This document shows positions 7,757 to 14,781 of a DNA stretch of 42,327 bases, one piece after another; position 1 is the stretch's first letter, and each line of letters opens with the position of its first letter. The notes under the pieces were generated by a model, which was not told the origin of the DNA, ran no database searches, and was given only the letters and a program-made list of their open reading frames with translations. Source of the stretch: Streptomyces aurantiacus (lineage in GTDB: Bacteria; Actinomycetota; Actinomycetes; Streptomycetales; Streptomycetaceae); assembly GCF_001418335.1 (NCBI RefSeq), contig NZ_LIPP01000231.1, positions 1 to 42,327 of the forward strand, written 5' to 3'. The translations under genes were made by a program, and so were the position numbers.

Positions 7757-8488
7757 TGAAAGGGCCTGGACCCGCCAAGGCTCAGACCGCTCACTAGTAA
7801 ACACCATCGGCAGGAGGCGAGCTACCGGTGAAGCCCCGGCCGCAGGGATTTGGCCTCACAGGTTCTATGGGTAAGCCCGGTCCGTGAGCTCGGGTCGGTG
7901 ACGCGTCTCACGGAGCTTTCTACTTCCTCCTGGCGCGGCGGGCTCGCCGTTCGCTCGAACATCACTCGCACGGGGCAACTGCACGCGCGCCCCGCGCCGC
8001 CGGGTCCGCCCCCTCCCCGAGGGCTTCCGCGGCGTCTTTCCCCCCTCCTTCCTGCGCGGTTCGGATTCTCCCCGTGACGGCGCCGGGGGCGCGGGGCCGA
8101 ACCGGGTTGCTGTGCACCGGTTCGACGGGCGAATCGGTCTTCGAACGACCGACGGAGAGCGGGCGCTCAAAATCCGCAGGAAACACGAGGGTGGAAATTT
8201 GGCTCTTTTCTTGCGCGGGTTAGTTGTGTGCGCCGTGTGGAAGATACCGCTACGCGGAATAAAAGGTTTCCGCAGCGCTCGCGTACAGCCTATTTGCTGA
8301 CTATATGTCGACGAAGCGCTTAACATGCTCAGTCATTCACAAGGTCCCTTCGTAAGGGGCTGATACCGTGCGGCTTGTTCTCGTGCGTCGCGGGGTTGTC
8401 GCCGAGTTCCAGGGGCCATTGCGTCACGCGTAGTAACGGTAGCCCGGTCGCGTGCGTCACTCGTTCGTGTGAACGCGTATTACGTATG

Positions 8489-8521
8489 GGATGGCTGAGG
8501 GATGGCTCAGGGATGGCTCAG
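8489..8521. repeat. 11-bp tandem repeat, three copies
   Basis: GGATGGCTGAG, GGATGGCTCAG and GGATGGCTCAG are adjacent, followed by a partial fourth unit GGACGG. It lies in the non-coding stretch about 300 bases downstream of the MerR-like stop codon. The period is one helical turn. Confidence 0.85.
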
Positions 8522-8819
8522 GGACGGCGGTCCGTCGGCGCCGCGGAGGAGCTCCGGTACAGGTCGTCGTATCGCACGATTCGTTCCTCTCCTTCCCCAA
8601 CAGCCAACCTGCGCACGGTTTTTCACCCCTCTCACTGACCGCTCAGGAATCCGGTCGTAGTGCGCGGGCGCACGAGGGGCGCATGTGTACCACCGGCCGG
8701 TCCGACGCGAGCCCGCGGCCGGTGCCACGAGACGCGGCGCGAGTGGGTCAGAGCGCCGAGTGACGGGCCGGACAAGTGTCGACCATCGGTGCCGGTATCG
8801 GTGTCTATGTCTATGTCGG

Positions 8820-9152
8820 TCAGCTGTCCGACGCCTGGCTCGTGGTGCGGCGGAACTCGGCGTTGATGCGCTGTGCCTCTTCGAGCTGGTCCTCAAGGAT
8901 GACGATGCGGCAGGCGGCCTCGACCGGTGTGCCCCGGTCGACCAGCTCGCGGGCGCGAGCGGCGATCCGGAGTTGATAACGGGAGTAGCGCCGGTGCCCG
9001 CCCTCGGAGCGCAGCGGAGTGATGAGCCGGGCCTCACCGATGGCGCGGAGGAAACCCGGGGTGGTGCCGAGCATCTCGGCGGCCCGGCCCATCGTGTAAG
9101 CGGGGTAGTCGTCGTCTTCCAGACGATCGGTCAGCGGACTGTCTGCTGTCAT
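8820..9152 (-). CDS. MerR-family DNA-binding regulator (short form)
   Basis: The 110-residue protein has an N-terminal winged helix-turn-helix of MerR type: YTMGRAAEMLGTTPGFLRA, then GEARLITPLRSEGGHRRYS with the typical 'R-S-x-G-x-R-x-Y' wing. A helix follows (LEDQLEEAQRINAEFRR) that would form the dimerisation coiled coil. There is no effector-binding domain. The ATG is supported by GAGGTGAC just upstream. It is the last gene of a minus-strand series with an SCO5918-type protein, a DEAD-box helicase and a cold-shock protein. I recall a similar order in S. coelicolor near SCO5917-SCO5921. The leader contains a perfect 32-bp palindrome. Confidence 0.85.
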   Translation of the reverse strand: MTADSPLTDRLEDDDYPAYTMGRAAEMLGTTPGFLRAIGEARLITPLRSEGGHRRYSRYQLRIAARARELVDRGTPVEAACRIVILEDQLEEAQRINAEFRRTTSQASDS

Positions 9153-9177
9153 GTCACCTCGTTCTGCAACGCGTCGA

Positions 9178-9209
9178 GGGGCCCTGGTGCCGTACGGCAC
9201 CAGGGCCCC
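9178..9209. promoter_or_regulatory. Perfect 32-bp palindrome in the MerR-like gene leader
   Basis: The sequence is symmetric around the T-A step at 9193/9194, with 16-bp arms (GGGGCCCTGGTGCCGT and its complement). It begins 26 bases upstream of the MerR-like ATG, so in RNA it would be a strong hairpin close to the ribosome binding site. It may act as an attenuator, RNA stabiliser or operator. The roughly 430 bases between this and the next palindrome (9210-9637) hold no gene I can support; the part near 9480-9560 is AT-rich and probably contains the promoter of the MerR-like gene. Confidence 0.7.
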
Positions 9210-9637
9210 GAAGGAAATTGAACACCATCTGCCGGCGCTACTGTCGCGCCGACCTTCTGTTTCCGCAGTCCGGCCCGGGAGAGGGCGGGGAGTGCGGGGA
9301 TCGCTGTTGCGTGACCGGGGACCACCTTCCGTTCCGGGGTCTTGCGGCACCCGGTCCGAGCACTGTCGGGCCGGGCGATCCTGATGGCGTCTGCTCCCTC
9401 CGTCCTTCCTCGGGATCAGTGGTGGTGCTGTCGGCGGCTCCTCGACCCGAACTCACGAGCCAGGGACCGAGCCGACCTCTTCCATAAGAGAAACCCTAGC
9501 CACCGACTCGACCAATGTCTACTCTCGCAAACACAGATTTTGATCGACATGGGTCCCAGGTATCTTGGCGTCATCTCCACGGCCCGGACGCCTGGACGCC
9601 CGGACGCCGACAGCGCTGACCACAGCGGTAGATCACA

Positions 9638-9695
9638 GCGGTAACGATGAAGGGCCCTGCCGACGCGCGTCGGCAGGGCCCTTCATCGTTACCGC
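9638..9695. terminator. Perfect 58-bp palindrome after the SCO5918-type gene
   Basis: Both arms of 29 bp are exactly complementary, meeting at the 9666/9667 junction with no unpaired loop. The core reads AGGGCCCTGCCGACGC on the left. The palindrome starts 12 bases beyond the stop codon at 9707 on the minus strand. A strong Streptomyces terminator is the simplest reading. It is much longer than is needed for termination. Confidence 0.85.
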
Positions 9696-9706
9696 GGTAC
9701 GGCGAG

Positions 9707-10135
<429 letters not shown>

Positions 10136-10289
10136 GATGCCTCACAGTCACAGAGAGAGGAGATGGGGAGAGGGGAGAGAGGGGGAGCAGCAGCGAAGAA
10201 GTGGCGAAGAAGCGGGGCAGAAGTGGAGCAGAGGGACCGGGCCGGCGGGTGTCCGGGTCCGGACCCCCCGGTCCTACAGGATCCCGTGG

Positions 10290-11816
10290 CTAGGCAGCCG
10301 CGTCCATGCCGGACGAGCGCGGCGCCGTACGGCGTGCCGCGTCGCCGGTGGACCGGCTCCGGCTGCCGCGGCCGCGCCGACCGCGGGATGCCGCGGAGGG
10401 TGCGGCGGAGGTGCTGCGCCGGGGGCGTTCCGAGGCGGGCGTGGTGATGGTGACCGGGACGCCCGACGGGGCCTGGGCACCGGTGATGCGGTTCAGTTCG
10501 GCCTCGCCCGAGCGGACCTGGGTGGTCTGCGGGGTGATGCCGGCGGCGGCCATCAGCCGGCTCATCTCGCGGCGCTGGTTGGGGGTCACCAGCGTGACGA
10601 CGCTGCCGGACTCGCCCGCGCGGGCCGTACGGCCGCCGCGGTGCAGGTAGTCCTTGTGGTCGGTGGGCGGGTCGACGTTCACGACCAGGTCGAGGTTGTC
10701 GACGTGGATTCCGCGTGCCGCGACGTTGGTCGCCACCAGGACCGTCACATGCCCGGACTTGAAGCGGGACAGGGTCCGCGTGCGCTGCGGCTGGGACTTG
10801 CCGCCGTGCAGGGCCGCGGCCCGTACACCGCTGTTCAGCAGGTGCTCGGTCAGCCGGTCCACCGCGTGCTTGGTGTCCAGGAACATGAGTACGCGGCCTT
10901 CGCGGGCCGCGATCTCGGTGGTCGTCCGCTGCTTGTCCGCGCCGTGCACGTGCAGTACGTGGTGCTCCATGGTGGTCACCGCGCCGGCCGACGGGTCGAC
11001 GGAGTGGACCACGGGGTCGGTCAGGTAGCGGCGGACGAGCAGGTCGACGTTGCGGTCCAGCGTGGCGGAGAACAGCATCCGCTGGCCACCGGGGCGTACG
11101 AGGTCGAGCAGCTCGGTGACCTGGGGCATGAAGCCCATGTCGGTCATCTGGTCGGCCTCGTCGAGCACGGTGATGGCGACCTGGTTCAGGCGGCAGTCGC
11201 CACGGTCGATGAGGTCCTTGAGCCTGCCCGGTGTCGCGACGACGACCTCGGCGCCGGACCGCAGCGCGCCGGCCTGCTTGCCGATCGACATCCCGCCGAC
11301 CACGGTGGTCAGCCGCAGCCGCAGGGAGCGGGCGTACGGGGTGAGCGCGTCGGTGACCTGCTGGGCCAGCTCGCGGGTGGGTACGAGGACGAGGGCCAGC
11401 GGCTGCCTCGGCTCGGCGCGCAGACCCGCGGTACGGGCGAGCAGCGCGAGGCCGAAGGCCAGGGTCTTGCCCGAGCCGGTGCGGCCACGGCCGAGTACGT
11501 CACGGCCCGCGAGGGAGTTCGGCAGGGTCGCCGCCTGGATCGGGAACGGTACGGTCACGCCCTCGTGGCCGAGCGCGGCCAACAGCTGCTCGGGCATGTC
11601 GAGTTCGGCGAACGCCTCGACGGCGGGCAGCGCCGGGGTGACCGTCTTCGGCAGGGCGAACTCACCCTGGGGCGCGCTCTGCCGGCGTCCGTAGCTGTTG
11701 TTGTCGGGACGGCGCGGGTTGGCGGAGCGGTAGCCGCCCCTGCCGGCGCTCGGATTACCGGCGCCGGAGCCGGTGCGGGTACGGGAGTAGCGGTCGTTCG
11801 TGCGCGTGCGGTTCAC
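10290..11816 (-). CDS. DEAD-box ATP-dependent RNA helicase
   Basis: All core motifs of a DEAD-box helicase are visible in the 508 residues: the Q motif region (FPIQ, 91-94), motif I GRTGSGKT (111-118), Ia PTRELAQQ (147-153), TPGR (195-198), motif II DEAD (219-222), SAT (250-252), ATNVAARGIHV (about 362-372) and motif VI HRGGRTARAG (392-401). The basic N-terminal tail (about 60 residues, Arg/Asn/Gly-rich) and the Arg/Ser C-terminal tail are typical RNA-binding extensions. It unwinds RNA duplexes using ATP. The GTG start follows AAGGAAGG. It lies downstream of the cold-shock gene, so both probably respond to cold. Confidence 0.95.
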   Translation of the reverse strand: MNRTRTNDRYSRTRTGSGAGNPSAGRGGYRSANPRRPDNNSYGRRQSAPQGEFALPKTVTPALPAVEAFAELDMPEQLLAALGHEGVTVPFPIQAATLPNSLAGRDVLGRGRTGSGKTLAFGLALLARTAGLRAEPRQPLALVLVPTRELAQQVTDALTPYARSLRLRLTTVVGGMSIGKQAGALRSGAEVVVATPGRLKDLIDRGDCRLNQVAITVLDEADQMTDMGFMPQVTELLDLVRPGGQRMLFSATLDRNVDLLVRRYLTDPVVHSVDPSAGAVTTMEHHVLHVHGADKQRTTTEIAAREGRVLMFLDTKHAVDRLTEHLLNSGVRAAALHGGKSQPQRTRTLSRFKSGHVTVLVATNVAARGIHVDNLDLVVNVDPPTDHKDYLHRGGRTARAGESGSVVTLVTPNQRREMSRLMAAAGITPQTTQVRSGEAELNRITGAQAPSGVPVTITTPASERPRRSTSAAPSAASRGRRGRGSRSRSTGDAARRTAPRSSGMDAAA

Positions 11817-12099
11817 GTGGAACCTTCCTTGACATGGCGCGTATCAAGGAATTCCCGCGGAAGACGAGCAGCGCTGAGAATTGCAAGAACGAGCCGGAGA
11901 AAAATAGGGGCCGAATCGGGGAATTCGAAGCGGCGGGGAATATTCGCGGGTGGCCTCGCTTGAGCGCGTGGCGCGATTCCGTGGGCGGGGTCGGTCGGTC
12001 CGTGCGGGGGGCTCCGAACGAGCTCCGGAGGGTTTTCATCCGGAGCTGGGGCGGAGGGCCCCGAGGAGCAGCGGGTCACGAATCCCCTGAAATGCAGCG

Positions 12100-12135
12100 A
12101 GCTGGGGCCCGCACCCCAAGGTGCGGGCCCCAGCT
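12100..12135 (-). terminator. 16-bp hairpin after the cold-shock gene
   Basis: AGCTGGGGCCCGCACC (12100-12115) pairs perfectly with 12120-12135 around a CCAA loop. It begins 18 bases beyond the cold-shock stop codon. It probably ends the short cold-shock mRNA before the helicase gene. Confidence 0.85.
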
Positions 12136-12153
12136 GCGAAGTGCGTGCCGACG

Positions 12154-12357
12154 TCAGGCGGGAACGATGTTCTCGGCCGTCGGGCCCTTCTGGCCCTGCG
12201 CGATGTCGAACGTGACCTTCTGGCCTTCCTGAAGCTCACGGAAGCCCTGCGCGGCGATGTTCGAGTAGTGGGCGAAGACGTCGGCGCCGCCGCCGTCCTG
12301 CTCGATGAAGCCGAAGCCCTTTTCCGAGTTGAACCACTTCACGGTACCGGAAGCCAT
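12154..12357 (-). CDS. Cold-shock protein (CspA family)
   Basis: The 67-residue protein MASGTVKWFNSEKGFGFIE... is a complete single cold-shock domain. It has RNP1 (KGFGFIE) and RNP2 (DVFAHYS), a conserved EGQKVTFDI strand and the usual length. It binds single-stranded RNA and DNA and acts as an RNA chaperone. The ATG follows GGAGATACAC. An unusually long structured leader precedes it, as in other cold-inducible csp mRNAs, and a strong hairpin follows it. It is followed on the same strand by the DEAD-box helicase gene. Confidence 0.97.
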   Translation of the reverse strand: MASGTVKWFNSEKGFGFIEQDGGGADVFAHYSNIAAQGFRELQEGQKVTFDIAQGQKGPTAENIVPA

Positions 12358-12600
12358 GTGTATCTCCTTCGGGGGTGCGTCGGAATGCACACTGCGTACA
12401 CTCCGTGTCGCCGTGATGATCACCCCACCGGAAATAAAACCGGAGCCATAAAGGATCCCCACCCGAATGAACTGGTGGGGACACCTGTCAAGATTTTCGG
12501 GAACCACAACATGCAACTGTCTTCGAGACTAGCACGCTGCGCTCGGCAGTGCGGGATGGGTGAAATCACACCGCCTGTCGAGTAAGTAATATTCATCGCA
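12358..12600 (-). promoter_or_regulatory. Promoter and long leader region of the cold-shock gene
   Basis: About 240 bases of comparatively AT-rich, non-coding sequence precede the csp start codon. On the minus strand GGTGGGG and CCCCACC (12474-12480 with 12457-12463) form a hairpin in the probable leader. TTGACA occurs at about 12488-12493, but no good -10 box is spaced from it. A GCTAGTCT element near 12530 is an alternative -10. A temperature-responsive leader is known for csp mRNAs in other bacteria; here it is only inferred. Confidence 0.45.
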
Positions 12601-12706
12601 CGTCGAACCCAATTCTCACTTCGCGGGCACAGATATTGACGCCCTCGGGGAACATGGTTTCTGCCCGGGCCGAACCGCGGCGGCTGTGCCAAGAGCCGTG
12701 TGCCGT

Positions 12707-12731
12707 GCCGTGTCGTGTCGTGTCGTGTCGG
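12707..12731. repeat. CGTGT microsatellite at the break point of a truncated gene
   Basis: CGTGC/CGTGT units of 5 bp repeat about five times immediately before the phosphotransferase remnant. The repeat abuts the point where protein homology begins, so slippage or recombination there may have removed the 5' part of the gene. Confidence 0.75.
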
Positions 12732-12944
12732 GGCGATGCCCTCTACGACCTCGCCACCCTCACGCTCGGACACGAGGAGCACCTCGGCGACGTCATCGTC
12801 GGCTACGGCGCCGACGTCGACCTCGACGTGATCCGCGCGTGGTGGTCGCTGCGGAGCCTGCTGGGGGTTCGCTGGCTGATCGAGCACGGCTTCGACCCGT
12901 CCGCGCCGGGCTGTGAGGTCGACGTGCTGAGATCCCGGATGTGA
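12732..12944 (+). pseudogene. 3' remnant of an aminoglycoside phosphotransferase-like gene
   Basis: From 12732 the plus frame encodes GDALYDLATLTLGHEEHLG, then a segment with VDLDVIRAWWSLRSLLGVRWL and EHGFDPSAPG, ending at the stop at 12944. This is the C-terminal end of APH/choline-kinase-like phosphotransferases, including the conserved D-L-A-x-L-T-L. The N-lobe and the catalytic HxDxxxxN loop are missing. The preceding 90 bases in frame encode only Arg/Cys/Val residues from the CGTGT repeat. It is about 70 residues of a family normally near 300, so it cannot be active. Confidence 0.7.
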
Positions 12945-12986
12945 GGAGCACGGGGTGGATGCCGGCGCGGATCTCCCAGCGGGCCC

Positions 12987-14375
12987 TCAGGGCAGGACCG
13001 GCAGGCTTCCGCAGTTGGGTGTGGTCGGTTTGCCGGAGAGGCGGTCCGTCAGCCAGTCGATGGCGGCTCCCTGGTCTGTCAGCAGGGGGGTCGCGTGGTT
13101 GAGCAGCGCGCTGCCCAGGCCCGGCAGGACGACGGGCTTGTACGTGACGTCGGCCCCCTTGCGGCACCAGTCGACGGCGAGGTCCCGGGACTGGCCGTGC
13201 GGGACCAGGTTGTCGCTGACGCCCGTCGCGAGCCGTACCGGTCCTGACGGCTTCAGCCTGCCGATGCGCTGCTTGTCCAGGAACGCCTGGAGCTGGGGCG
13301 TGGCGGCGATGATGTCACTGAGTGAGCGGCCGTCGTTCGTCCACCTGGTGCTCTTGGCGTAGCCGTAGCCGAAGAGGGCGTCGCCGATGCACATGGTGGA
13401 CAGGTCGGCGAGGGCCGCCTTTCCGGCCGCGTTCAGATGTGCCTCGGCGATCGGCTTCAGGGCGGGGTCGGACTGGAGGAAGCCGTTGAGCGACCAGCCC
13501 AGCGCACCGGCCAGCTCGCTGCCGTCGATGGCCTTCGTGACCGAGGTCAGGTCGGCCGGCGGTGCGCCCGAGTAGGTTCCGGCGAGGGTGACGTCGGGGG
13601 CGTAGGAGGACTGGAGTTCGGCGGCGGAGGCCGTCGCTCCGCCGCCCTGGCTGTAGCCGTACAGCCCGACCGGGGAGCCGGCAGTGACGGAGGCCCCGCC
13701 GAGCGAGCGGGCCGCGCGGACCGCGTCCAGGACCGCGTGGCCCTCGTCGACCCGGTCGACGTACGTGTGCAGGCGGTCGGTCGCGCCCAGGCCCGCGTAG
13801 TCGGTGACGACCACGGCGGTGCCCTTCGCGAGGAGCCGGTAGATCGCCAGGTTCTCGTACCCGATGGTCACCGTCCGGCCGTTGAGCGTCAGCGGGTGTT
13901 CGAGGCCCATGGACGCGGCGCACTGGTCGCCCTGGCCCAGAGTGCCGGGTGCCACCGCGACCAGCGGCCGCGGTCCGCTCCCCTTCCAGCGTGCGGTCGG
14001 TTCGATGTACGCGCCGGTGACGGCGACCGGTTCGCCGTTCGAGTCGGTCGACTTGTACATCAGCCTGGTCGCGGTGCCCGGCAGCGGCCCGTGGAGGCCG
14101 GGCAGACTCAGGGCCAGCGGGAGGGGTTCGCTGCGGACGAGCGCGCCGTCTGCGGCGGGCAGGGTGGCGGGCGGACTGTAGAACGCGGGGATGGTGACGC
14201 CCCGGGACACGACCTCGTCCGCCGCCGTGACGGCGGTGGCCGTGAGCGTCTGGGCGCCCAGGCAGGCGGCGGCGGTGACCGCCGCGGCGACCAGGGTCTT
14301 GCCGCGTACGGGCATACGTACAGGCATACGTACGGGCATACGTACGGGGATGTGGGCGGGCAGGCGTGCGGGCAT
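12987..14375 (-). CDS. Secreted lipase (LIP-type alpha/beta hydrolase)
   Basis: The 462-residue protein has a signal peptide (TLVAAAVTAAACLGAQTLT, about 27-45) after a strikingly repetitive n-region, and an alpha/beta-hydrolase fold of the secretory lipase family. The nucleophile elbow is GYSQGGG (Ser in G-x-S-x-G). Probable catalytic Asp and His lie in GVSDNLVPHGQ and LLNHATPLL near the C-terminus. LMYKSTDSNGEPVAVTG near residue 110 is also typical. It would hydrolyse lipid esters outside the cell. AGGAGG lies six bases before the ATG. It is divergent from an MMPL transporter gene, with palindromes between them. Confidence 0.88.
   Translation of the reverse strand: MPARLPAHIPVRMPVRMPVRMPVRGKTLVAAAVTAAACLGAQTLTATAVTAADEVVSRGVTIPAFYSPPATLPAADGALVRSEPLPLALSLPGLHGPLPGTATRLMYKSTDSNGEPVAVTGAYIEPTARWKGSGPRPLVAVAPGTLGQGDQCAASMGLEHPLTLNGRTVTIGYENLAIYRLLAKGTAVVVTDYAGLGATDRLHTYVDRVDEGHAVLDAVRAARSLGGASVTAGSPVGLYGYSQGGGATASAAELQSSYAPDVTLAGTYSGAPPADLTSVTKAIDGSELAGALGWSLNGFLQSDPALKPIAEAHLNAAGKAALADLSTMCIGDALFGYGYAKSTRWTNDGRSLSDIIAATPQLQAFLDKQRIGRLKPSGPVRLATGVSDNLVPHGQSRDLAVDWCRKGADVTYKPVVLPGLGSALLNHATPLLTDQGAAIDWLTDRLSGKPTTPNCGSLPVLP
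14305..14352. repeat. 12-bp tandem repeat inside the lipase signal peptide
   Basis: Four 12-bp units (three close to CGTACGGGCATA, the last CGTACGGGGATG) encode successive Met-Pro-Val-Arg tetrapeptides, giving PVRMPVRMPVRMPVR in the n-region. Each unit adds one Arg. Copy-number change would alter the length and charge of the signal peptide without a frameshift. Confidence 0.9.
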
Positions 14376-14487
14376 GGCGAACCTCCTGTGGAGCGGCCGG
14401 CAGAGAGGTGCACAGGTGCGGCGGCGGCACGGAGTCGCAGACACGTCCCACGGGTCTGGCCGTACCGCTGTGAAGTGGTTCGCCTGG

Positions 14488-14544
14488 AACTTACCTGTGA
14501 GTAAGTTACTCGTGGTAGCAGTCGAGTGGTTACGGTTCGGTAAC
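14488..14544. promoter_or_regulatory. Paired TTAC-N6-GTAA palindromes between lipase and MMPL genes
   Basis: AACTTAC-N6-GTAAGTT (14488-14507) and GTTAC-N6-GTAAC (14529-14544) share the core TTAC-N6-GTAA and are 39 bp apart. The first overlaps another palindrome, GAGTAA-g-TTACTC (14499-14511). They lie in the 406-base divergent gap (14376-14781), which holds no other gene. The spacing and symmetry are typical of operators of dimeric repressors such as TetR-type proteins. No TetR gene occurs in this window. Confidence 0.65.
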
Positions 14545-14781
14545 TTGACTGGCCGTCTAATAGCGGCCTGTCCCGCCGACGGACCCGTAGTGGTTACCCG
14601 GGTCGAGGCAGGACCAGGGGCTGACACGCGAGCGCGGTCCGTCGTACCGCAGACGGACCCCGCGGCCCGTTTCTACTGCGTACCGAGTACCGAAAGGTGA
14701 CGGCAGCCGCACGACGACAGGACGACCCTCCACCCGGCAGCCTTGAGGGACATTCGGCACCAGATGTGGAGACCTCCTGCC

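Larger units (their letters stand above)
7068..8819. other. 1.75-kb stretch with no convincing gene
   Basis: No frame here shows recognisable protein motifs together with Streptomyces codon bias. The part from about 7500 to 7720 and from 8130 to 8340 is clearly more AT-rich than its surroundings. On the minus strand two short frames (7264-7500 and 7073-7291) could be remnants. The first ends in ALDPPIPVPPPKELRPS and carries AAGGAG just before the ATG of the second. Several hairpins occur: 7722-7756, 7881-7888 with 7907-7914, and 8346-8358. No tRNA T-arm with flanking stems was found. It may hold a small RNA or decayed genes. Confidence 0.5.

Noticed and set aside
7492..7797. 101-codon plus-strand open frame from a TTG
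   Set aside because: Its third-position GC is low, it crosses the 7722-7756 hairpin, has no ribosome binding site and matches no family I know.
7800..7920. Possible cobalamin or c-di-AMP riboswitch
   Set aside because: ACCGGTGAAGCCCCGG resembles part of a riboswitch core, but the other conserved boxes are missing and no gene follows on the plus strand.
7990..8065. Possible 6C RNA because of C-runs in short stems
   Set aside because: Only one clear run of six C is present, and the paired stems expected for the motif could not be drawn.
8100..8150. tRNA-like T-arm (GGTTCGAC)
   Set aside because: No matching acceptor, D or anticodon arms are found at the right distances.
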